From a bacterium (GTDB lineage: Bacteria; Chloroflexota; Chloroflexia; Thermomicrobiales; UBA6265): DNA of 5,687 nt. Positions 1-4,924 of the stretch are shown piece by piece; within the stretch, counting starts at the first letter, position 1; every line of letters begins with the position of its first letter. The DNA lies in assembly GCA_029977305.1 (NCBI GenBank), contig JAPOLF010000137.1, positions 1-5,687 of the forward strand, in the 5' to 3' direction. Made by a program: the position numbers and the translations under genes. A model generated the notes under the pieces. It did no database searches. It was given only the letters and a program-made list of their open reading frames with translations, and was not told where the DNA came from.

Positions 1-336
1 GGCGCGGTCGACGATGTACTTCTGGAAGCCGGCGGCATTGTCGTAGGCGAAGCTGCCGGCATCGACCCAGGTGGTGACGCCGGAGCGGGCGGCGACGGGG
101 TCGGGCTCGATGCCCCAGTAGGTGGCGCCCCACCAGACATGGGTGTGGAGATCGACGATGCCGGGGGTGACGAGTTGGCCGGTGGCATCGATCACTGCTG
201 CCCCGGTGGCGTCGAGGCCGGAGGCGACTTCAGCGACGCGACCACCGCGGATGCCGACGTCCATCTTGCCGACGAGGCCAGCACCTGGATCGACCACCTG
301 GCCGCCGGTGATCACGGTGTCGAAGCGTGCGCTCAT
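1..336 (-). CDS. Amidohydrolase/deacetylase-family metallohydrolase, N-terminal part (cut by the left window edge)
   Basis: The first 112 residues of a TIM-barrel metal-dependent hydrolase of the dihydroorotase-like amidohydrolase superfamily. Seen: a small beta N-terminal domain (ITGGQVVDPGAG, residues 9-20; VIDATGQLVTPG, 48-59) leading into the first metal-binding strand IVDLHTHV (60-67). His64 and His66 are the expected metal ligands, followed by TYWGIEPDPVAARSGVTTWVDAGS (split here as residues 72-81 and 82-95). The TYWGI-DP and GVTT-VDAGS blocks resemble proteins usually named amidohydrolase/deacetylase, which hydrolyse amide or N-acyl bonds; the exact substrate is not readable. The carboxylated Lys and later ligands lie outside the window. 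ATG at 334-336 is chosen because AAAGGA (344-349 on the minus strand) sits 7 nt upstream. It is the third minus-strand gene, 167 nt beyond the secreted-protein gene and behind a hairpin, so probably separately expressed. An isoaspartyl dipeptidase was considered, but the motifs fit less well. Confidence 0.85.
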   Translation of the reverse strand, partial: MSARFDTVITGGQVVDPGAGLVGKMDVGIRGGRVAEVASGLDATGAAVIDATGQLVTPGIVDLHTHVWWGATYWGIEPDPVAARSGVTTWVDAGSFAYDNAAGFQKYIVDRA

Positions 337-343
337 GGAGATG

Positions 344-353
344 TCCTTTCCCC
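344..353 (-). promoter_or_regulatory. Ribosome binding site of the amidohydrolase gene
   Basis: On the minus strand these bases read GGGGAAAGGA, seven bases before the ATG at 336. It is the clearest Shine-Dalgarno sequence among the minus-strand genes here and fixes the start of the truncated amidohydrolase. Confidence 0.6.
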
Positions 354-432
354 GTGACTGCGAAGCGAAAGCGCGTGGATCGTACCAAGAAGATGGCGCG
401 AGGTCTCTGGCTCCACGGTGTGAGAGATGCGA

Positions 433-459
433 CGCGGCCCGGATCTTCTCCGGGCCGCG
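433..459 (-). terminator. GC-rich hairpin, probable terminator of the secreted-protein gene
   Basis: A perfect 11-bp inverted repeat (cgcggcccgga at 433-443, tccgggccgcg at 449-459) encloses a 5-base loop (tcttc). It lies 44 bases past the stop of the secreted-protein gene and before the amidohydrolase gene, where a transcript end would be expected. There is no run of T on either side, so it is either a T-less terminator of the kind proposed for GC-rich genomes or a stabilising 3' stem. The hairpin is certain; termination is inferred. Confidence 0.5.
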
Positions 460-503
460 ATCGTGATTGCGTTCAGAATCAGGGGGACAATCTTGGTCGG
501 GGG

Positions 504-1226
504 CTACGGCTGTCCGATGGTGACGGAGCCACCGTCAGCCTCGCTTTCGACATAACCACCGTTGCCAGCGGACGCAGTACCTGGGCCATCATCGTCACCG
601 CCGCCGTTGCCGCCCCCGTTGCCGCCGTTGTCCCTGGGAATAACAGGATTGGCGCCCACCGCGTCGACATCCGCGCCTGCGCGGGCACCGTCGTCGTTCT
701 GCTCTGCGTCTTGGATGCGCACGTAGTACATCGCCGCATCAGGACCGACACCCTGGGCGTCGAGATCGATGCCGGTCGTCGCGGTGTGGGTGCTCGTGGT
801 CGCGACGTGTGTCCAGTCTTGTCCGTTCGGACTGACCCACACCTCCATCGATTCCATCGCATCGCCGGATTCGAAGATGTAGAGATCGGGCTTGCTCGAA
901 CCATCACCGCGGAGCACGGTGTTGTTGAACTTCAGCACGATCTCACCGCCAGCACCGAGGCTGTAGGCGCTCCAGTAGTTGTCTTGGTTGTTGCTGCAGT
1001 TGGGGTAAGCGTTCGGTGGACCAAGCGCCTCCTCGGGGTTGGACTGCGGCGTCTCCCCTTGGTAGTCACCGGGGGTCACGTCGACAACTTCATCAGCAAA
1101 CGACGAATCGCCGTCCGGAAAATCAATGCCGCAGTAGCTTCCAGCGGAGACCGGCGATCCCGTCCCCAAAGCGAACCCGGCAAGTGCCAAGGTCAGGCCG
1201 AGCGCGAGCAAACCTGAGCGTTTCAT
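504..1226 (-). CDS. Secreted protein with one beta-sandwich-like (OmpA-associated type) domain and a Gly/Asn-rich tail
   Basis: A 240-residue exported protein of unknown function. Residues 1-28 form a signal peptide: MKRSG, a hydrophobic core LLALGLTLALAGFAL, and a VSA cleavage site before GSYC. There is no lipobox at the cleavage site. Residues about 43-192 form one domain: FADEVVDVTPG (43-53), EEALGPPNA (65-73), SLGAGGEIVLKF (89-100), PDLYIFESG (113-121), MEVWVSPNGQDW (127-138), YYVRIQD (167-173) and GADVDAVGA (184-192). From memory, this order of motifs (FADEVV-PG, ALG-P, SLG-GG-I-L-F, PDLY-FE, V-VS-DG--W, R--D, GADIDAVGA) matches a discoidin-like domain found in cell-surface proteins and N-terminal to some OmpA proteins. 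The ligand is unknown. Cys32 and Cys77 could form a disulfide. The rest is a Gly/Asn linker (200-210) and an acidic tail with no visible membrane anchor or sorting signal. The ATG at 1226 was chosen over an in-frame start 72 bases upstream because it puts the signal peptide at the N-terminus; its Shine-Dalgarno sequence is poor. Confidence 0.75.
   Translation of the reverse strand: MKRSGLLALGLTLALAGFALGTGSPVSAGSYCGIDFPDGDSSFADEVVDVTPGDYQGETPQSNPEEALGPPNAYPNCSNNQDNYWSAYSLGAGGEIVLKFNNTVLRGDGSSKPDLYIFESGDAMESMEVWVSPNGQDWTHVATTSTHTATTGIDLDAQGVGPDAAMYYVRIQDAEQNDDGARAGADVDAVGANPVIPRDNGGNGGGNGGGDDDGPGTASAGNGGYVESEADGGSVTIGQP
597..629 (-). repeat. Gly/Asn-rich coding repeat (NGG/NGGG units)
   Basis: Short tandem units built from GGC-type glycine codons interrupted by asparagine codons encode residues 200-210 (NGGNGGGNGGG) of the secreted protein. 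The stretch is followed by DDD. It marks the flexible linker after the folded domain and could be prone to length changes by slippage. Confidence 0.6.
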
Positions 1227-1255
1227 GTCAATCAAAACCCCCGAACTTGGGCCAA

Positions 1256-1267
1256 CGTGCATGCACG
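1256..1267. promoter_or_regulatory. 12-bp perfect palindrome upstream of the secreted-protein gene, possible operator
   Basis: CGTGCATGCACG is a perfect 12-bp palindrome, 29 bases upstream of the ATG of the secreted-protein gene, within the 128-base gap behind the cyanophycinase-like gene. The position suits an operator or a transcription-start-proximal site. No convincing -35/-10 pair was found beside it, so the role is only suggested by symmetry and position. Confidence 0.25.
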
Positions 1268-1354
1268 ATAGCACCTCAAGCCGTCGGAGCCGATTCACGA
1301 TTCGGGGCCTCTGGTGACCTGATCAATCGGCGCGTTCGTACAGGGGCTCGGCGA

Positions 1355-2236
1355 TCAGCCTTGGGGTCGCGGGGGTTTCGGCCACAGCATCGTGCGATTG
1401 CGGGTGTCGAAGCGGCGGCCCGGGGTCACGATGTGGACGATGGCGTTGCTGATGGCGATCTCGGCGTGGCCCTTCACCCGGTGGACGTCGGAGGTGATGC
1501 GGGAGCCGTCGACGATGGTGACGCTGTGGCGGCCGAGGACGTCCATGATGCCATCGGGCCAGACGAGGGCGCAGGTGTCCTCGTCGACGCCGATGCCGAG
1601 CAGCGAGGGGCTGGTCGCGACGAGGGTCATCAGGCGGCCGAAACTGTCGCGCTCGCGGAAGTGCTGATCGATCACCACGCCGTTGAGCAATCCAAACCCG
1701 GCGGCGAGTTGAGCCATGCGGAGTTTGGGGACAGGGCCGCCGGAGCCGTAGGCAACCATATGGGCGGAGAGGACCGAGGCACCGGCGCTCGTCCCGGCGA
1801 CGACCGCGCCTGCGGCGTGGCGATCGAGCACCGCCTGCTGCACCTTGGTTCCGGCGACGACCGCCGCGAGGCGCATCTGATTCCCGCCAGTGAGGAAGAT
1901 GCCAGTGGCACCCTTGATCGGCGTGACTGAAGCGGATTGATTCGCGTCTTCGCGATCGTTGAGGAAGATGACATCGGCGCGCTTGGCACCCATCCCGAGA
2001 AAGATCGCCTTGTAGCGTTCGCCGGCATCCTCGAGGGAGGAAGCGGTGGGGATCACCACGATCTTGGCCTTGCGACCGCCGGCAAGCTGCCAGAAGGCGG
2101 TCAGGATGTCTTTTTCCTTGAGTTTGTCCTCGGCGCCGCCGATGGCCATCACCGGACCCGGGCCGGAGAAGGCGGCGGGGTCACGGGTGTAGTCGGTGGC
2201 GGGGGTTTTCATCGGAGGCCGGGCGGCGGTCGTCAC
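1355..2236 (-). CDS. cphB: Cyanophycinase-like serine peptidase (family S51)
   Basis: A cytoplasmic exopeptidase of the S51 family. Cyanophycinases cleave the storage polymer cyanophycin (multi-L-arginyl-poly-L-aspartate) to beta-Asp-Arg dipeptides; relatives act on other beta-aspartyl or alpha-aspartyl peptides. Seen, numbered from the GTG at 2236 (293 residues): IGGAEDK (32-38), GGNQ (117-120), the nucleophile elbow GTSAGA (148-153, Ser150), VIDQHF (188-193, His192) and GIGVDED (214-220), with Glu219 available as an acidic triad member. No signal peptide is seen. The length is close to that of the Synechocystis enzyme (about 271). In the expected Arg-x-Arg-x-x-Arg substrate pocket the sequence is R196-D-S198-F-G-R201, so the middle Arg is Ser. 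The start is uncertain: GTG 2236 has only a weak AGAG upstream, and ATG 2212 (285 residues) has no clear Shine-Dalgarno sequence. No cyanophycin synthetase is in the window, so the true substrate is open. The symbol is a family label only. Confidence 0.85.
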   Translation of the reverse strand: MTTAARPPMKTPATDYTRDPAAFSGPGPVMAIGGAEDKLKEKDILTAFWQLAGGRKAKIVVIPTASSLEDAGERYKAIFLGMGAKRADVIFLNDREDANQSASVTPIKGATGIFLTGGNQMRLAAVVAGTKVQQAVLDRHAAGAVVAGTSAGASVLSAHMVAYGSGGPVPKLRMAQLAAGFGLLNGVVIDQHFRERDSFGRLMTLVATSPSLLGIGVDEDTCALVWPDGIMDVLGRHSVTIVDGSRITSDVHRVKGHAEIAISNAIVHIVTPGRRFDTRNRTMLWPKPPRPQG

Positions 2237-2335
2237 AGAAGGCTCTTGGCATGGCGGCAGCGCCGCAGCGGATCAGATCGGACGATGGTCGCACGGGGGG
2301 CGAGGCCACGGCAAGACGCGTGGTCGGACCGACAC

Positions 2336-2393
2336 AAAAAAACGACATCGCCGCGATCAGCCACAAGGGGGACGCAGCGATCGCGGCGACGTC
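2336..2393 (-). terminator. Intrinsic terminator-like hairpin upstream of the cyanophycinase gene (possible leader attenuator)
   Basis: Arms at 2344-2358 and 2379-2393 form a 15-bp stem with a 20-base interior. Read on the minus strand, one position is a G-U wobble and the other 14 are Watson-Crick; read on the plus strand, the same position is an A-C mismatch. On the minus strand the stem is followed by one G and then seven T (2342 down to 2336), a standard Rho-independent terminator form. On the plus strand no T run follows. No minus-strand gene ends here: about 100 bases further on is the start of the cyanophycinase-like gene. It may therefore be an attenuator in that gene's leader, or a block against antisense transcription out of the plus-strand operon. 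Confidence 0.65.
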
Positions 2394-2459
2394 ACGGGTA
2401 CTATGCCGCAACCGGGCGGCGTTGTCTACCCGGGATGCATCAACCGTGACCGATAGCCC

Positions 2460-2463
2460 GGAG
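2460..2463 (+). promoter_or_regulatory. Ribosome binding site deciding the start of the epimerase-like gene
   Basis: GGAG six bases before ATG 2470. The open frame extends more than 200 bases further upstream, through the hairpin region, and this site is the reason for the shorter protein call. Confidence 0.5.
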
Positions 2464-2469
2464 ACGCCG

Positions 2470-3504
2470 ATGTCGCTGCTTCCTCGTCACCGTCCGCAAC
2501 GCAACTGGGGCGCGCGGGTGCGCGAGGTGGAGATCGACGGACTGCCCCTGATCGAGCTCGAGAACAAGGTGCTGCGGGTCGGCATCCTCGCCGGGAAGGG
2601 GGCGGATCTCGTCGAGTGGCTGTGGAAGCCGCGGGACGTCGATCTGGCGTGGCGGAGCCCGTGGGGAATCGCACACCCGGGGATGGTTCCGGCCTCCGAT
2701 CCGGATCCGGTGGCGTCATTCATGGACGTCTACCACGGTGGTTGGCAGACGGTGTTCCCCCATGGAAGCGTGCCGGCGCGGCCGCAGGGCACCCCGTATG
2801 GACAACATGGTGAGGCGCATCTCCTGCCGTGGGACGCGGAGCTCGTCGAGGACACCGCGGACGCAGTCGAGGTGAAGTTCTCGCTGCGCTTGCGCCGGAT
2901 GCCGTTCCTGCTGGAGCGGTGGGTGCGTCTCGAAGCATCTGCGCCGTCGTTCACCTACCGAGAGCGTGCAACCAACCTGTGCGGCGTGGAACTGACCGCG
3001 AACTGGGGGCAGCACGTGACCTTCGGGCCGCCGTTCCTCGAGCCGGGATGCAGGATCGTGCTACCGGACGGTGTGACGGTGGGGCAGCACGGGGTCGGGG
3101 CGGACGAGGTGCGGCGGAGTCGCATCGCGGGGGATGTGGCGTGGCCGACGGTCACCGGTGCGGACGGTGCGCCGCTCGATCTCTCGGTGATCCCGGCGCC
3201 GGGCACGGCGAGTGAGATGGTCTACCTCGAGGGGTTTGGTCGCGAGGGGTGGTACGCCGTCGAGCAGCCGCGCCTGAAGATGGCGGCGAAGGTGCGCTGG
3301 GATGCGTCGCTGTTCCCGGTGTGCTGGCTGTGGCAGGAGTTCGGGGCGAGCACCGCGTGGCCGTTCTTCGGGCAGGCATACGTGATCGGGTTGGAGCCGT
3401 TCGCGGCGCGGCCGCCACTGGGCGAGGTGACGCGTGAGGCGATGACCTTCGCGCCGGGCGAGGCGAAGACCGTGTGGATCGAAGCGAGTGTCGAGGCGTG
3501 GTGA
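2470..3504 (+). CDS. Aldose 1-epimerase-like protein (DUF4432 type)
   Basis: A 344-residue protein of the galactose-mutarotase-like beta-sandwich superfamily, probably interconverting anomers of a sugar or binding one; the true reaction of DUF4432 proteins is not established. Seen: an N-terminal strand block LIELENKVLRVGILAGKGAD (27-46), DVYHGGWQTVFPHG (86-99), YGQHGEAHLLPWDAEL (110-125) with His113 and His117 in the place of the mutarotase His region, ANWGQHVTFGPPFL (177-190), and near the end GQAYVIGLEP (301-310), whose Glu309 could be the catalytic acid/base by analogy. No signal peptide. The frame stays open upstream to 2251, but ATG 2470 is chosen because GGAG (2460-2463) lies 6 bases before it; an in-frame GTG at 2446 is an alternative. 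It is the first gene of a plus-strand run, with its TGA only 2 bases from the next ATG, which implies co-translation with the oxidase and a shared sugar-related pathway. Confidence 0.82.
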   Translation: MSLLPRHRPQRNWGARVREVEIDGLPLIELENKVLRVGILAGKGADLVEWLWKPRDVDLAWRSPWGIAHPGMVPASDPDPVASFMDVYHGGWQTVFPHGSVPARPQGTPYGQHGEAHLLPWDAELVEDTADAVEVKFSLRLRRMPFLLERWVRLEASAPSFTYRERATNLCGVELTANWGQHVTFGPPFLEPGCRIVLPDGVTVGQHGVGADEVRRSRIAGDVAWPTVTGADGAPLDLSVIPAPGTASEMVYLEGFGREGWYAVEQPRLKMAAKVRWDASLFPVCWLWQEFGASTAWPFFGQAYVIGLEPFAARPPLGEVTREAMTFAPGEAKTVWIEASVEAW

Positions 3505-3506
3505 GC

Positions 3507-4907
3507 ATGAATCGCGATAACGTGGTCGAGGCATTGCAAGGGATCGTCGGGGCGGCGAACGTGGATTCGGAGGTCGTCGTCCGGGATTGGTCTCCCCTTT
3601 CGCTGAAGGGTGTGCTCGACGATGACGCGGGCCGCGCACGCGCGGTGGTGCGGCCGGGGACCGCGACTGAGGTGGCGGGCGTGGTGGCGGTCTGTCGCGA
3701 TCGCGGGGTGGCGTTGGTGCCGATCGGCGCCCGGAGCGGGGTGCTCGGCGGGGCGCTGCCGGGGGGCGCGCTCGGACTCGATCTCACGCGATTGGACCAT
3801 GTCGGCGAGATCGACCGGGAGAACCTGCAGATCACGGTGGGGGCCGGTGTGCTCGGCGGGGCGCTCGAAGCGCAGCTGCGGACGGAGGGATTCACGCTCG
3901 GGCTCTATCCGCAGTCGCTGGAGCTGGCGAGCATCGGCGGGTGGGTCGCGACGCGCGCGAGCGGCACCTACTCCGGTCACTACGGCGGGGTCGAGGATCG
4001 CCTGCTCGGGTTGGAGGTGGTGCTCGCCGATGGAACGGTGTGCGAGATCCCGGCGATGCCGCGGTGCAGCGTTGGGCCGGACATGGCGGGGCTGTTCGTC
4101 GGGAGCGAGGGGACGCTCGGGGTGATCACCGCCGTGACCCTCGCGATCGATCCGCTAACGGAGGCGACGTTGCTGCGAGCGGTCCGGTTCTCAACGCTGC
4201 AGGACGGGTTGGATGCCATCCGCGAAACCGTGCAGGGGGGAGTCCACCCGGCAGTGGTGCGGCTCTACGACGCGGAGGAGTCGGCGATGCTCCGCGCGAC
4301 GATCCAGCACGAGGGGGACGGCTGCGTGTTGCTGCTCGGGTTCGTCGGGCCGGCGACGGTGGCGGCGGCGGAGGAGGCCTTCGCGTTGGAGGCCGCGGCG
4401 CGGCACGGGGTGGTGGATCTCGGACGGGAGCCGGCGCACCGGTGGGATGCGCATCGATTGCGGGTGCCCTCCGGATTCCGCGCCTTGACGGAGACCGGGG
4501 TGCTCGCCGATTACCTCGACGTGCAGACGCCATGGAGTTGTGCACCACGGGTTTACGCGGCGGTGCGCGCGGCATTGGCAACACATTGCGACACTGCGGT
4601 GGCGCACTTTTCGCATGTCTATCCGCAAGGGACATCGATCTATTTCGTGGTGAGCATCCGGGCGGCGACGGACGCCGAGGCGATCGCGCGGCACCAGCAG
4701 GCATGGGACGCGGCGATGTCGGCAGTCGTCTCCGCGGGCGGAGCGATCGCGCACCACCACGGGGTGGGACGCGTGCGGACGCCGTGGGCTGACGAGGCGA
4801 TGGGTGGCGCACTGCCGATCTGGACTCGGGTGCGCGCGGCACTGGATCCCGACGGGGTGTTCTCTCCGGCGGTGTTGCCGGCATCACCGCGCGCGACCGA
4901 CGCCTGA
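3507..4907 (+). CDS. FAD-linked oxidase, alkyl-dihydroxyacetonephosphate synthase (AGPS)-like
   Basis: A 466-residue flavoprotein of the vanillyl-alcohol-oxidase/PCMH fold. Seen: a PCMH FAD-binding domain with VRPGTATEVAGVV (48-60), PIGARSGVLGG (72-82), the flavin segment YPQSLELASIGGWVATR (134-150) with ASG after it, IPAMPRCSVGPD (181-192) and GSEGTLGVIT (199-208); then a substrate-side domain with RLYD (252-255), HFSHVYPQGTSIYF (367-380, Tyr379), the triple-His GAIAHHHGVGRVR (412-424, His416-418) and a C-terminal LDPDGVFSP (446-454). HHHGVG and the IGGW--TRASG block are signatures of AGPS, which swaps the acyl chain of acyl-DHAP for a fatty alcohol. Bacterial relatives also occur in sugar or polyol operons, apparently as oxidases. 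ATG 3507 is used; GTG 3501, overlapping the preceding TGA by 3 bases, is an alternative, with GAGG at 3493-3496 serving either. Placement between a mutarotase-like gene and a kinase favours oxidation of a hydroxylated small molecule over ether-lipid synthesis. Confidence 0.85.
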   Translation: MNRDNVVEALQGIVGAANVDSEVVVRDWSPLSLKGVLDDDAGRARAVVRPGTATEVAGVVAVCRDRGVALVPIGARSGVLGGALPGGALGLDLTRLDHVGEIDRENLQITVGAGVLGGALEAQLRTEGFTLGLYPQSLELASIGGWVATRASGTYSGHYGGVEDRLLGLEVVLADGTVCEIPAMPRCSVGPDMAGLFVGSEGTLGVITAVTLAIDPLTEATLLRAVRFSTLQDGLDAIRETVQGGVHPAVVRLYDAEESAMLRATIQHEGDGCVLLLGFVGPATVAAAEEAFALEAAARHGVVDLGREPAHRWDAHRLRVPSGFRALTETGVLADYLDVQTPWSCAPRVYAAVRAALATHCDTAVAHFSHVYPQGTSIYFVVSIRAATDAEAIARHQQAWDAAMSAVVSAGGAIAHHHGVGRVRTPWADEAMGGALPIWTRVRAALDPDGVFSPAVLPASPRATDA

Positions 4908-4924
4908 GACGGGGGATCGTGACG

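Noticed and set aside
597..629. Short GC-rich repeat considered as a mobile-element or CRISPR-like repeat
   Set aside because: It is in frame and encodes a Gly/Asn linker; there are no spacers or flanking duplications.
327..1217. Plus-strand open frame of 296 codons across the secreted-protein gene
   Set aside because: It lies opposite a gene with a signal peptide and domain motifs, crosses the terminator-like hairpin, and shows no recognisable domain.
1227..1354. Gap between the cyanophycinase and secreted-protein genes searched for a sigma-70 promoter and a terminator
   Set aside because: TATCGT and TTGAGG hexamers occur but at incompatible spacing, and only a weak 4-bp stem lies near the cyanophycinase stop; only the palindrome at 1256-1267 was kept.
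2377..2384. GCGATCGC octamer, the HIP1 motif abundant in cyanobacteria, next to a cyanophycinase gene
   Set aside because: A single copy inside a GC-rich stem is expected by chance; the other genes do not suggest a cyanobacterium.
2399..2404. TACTAT as a -10 element for the plus-strand operon
   Set aside because: It matches only 4 of 6 consensus bases and there is no -35-like hexamer 16-18 bases upstream (agcgat).
2181..2411. A minus-strand frame opening at a TTG (2411) and running through the hairpin, considered as a leader peptide for attenuation
   Set aside because: It overlaps the cyanophycinase coding start in another frame, lacks a ribosome binding site and has no run of regulatory codons; its composition looks like a shadow.
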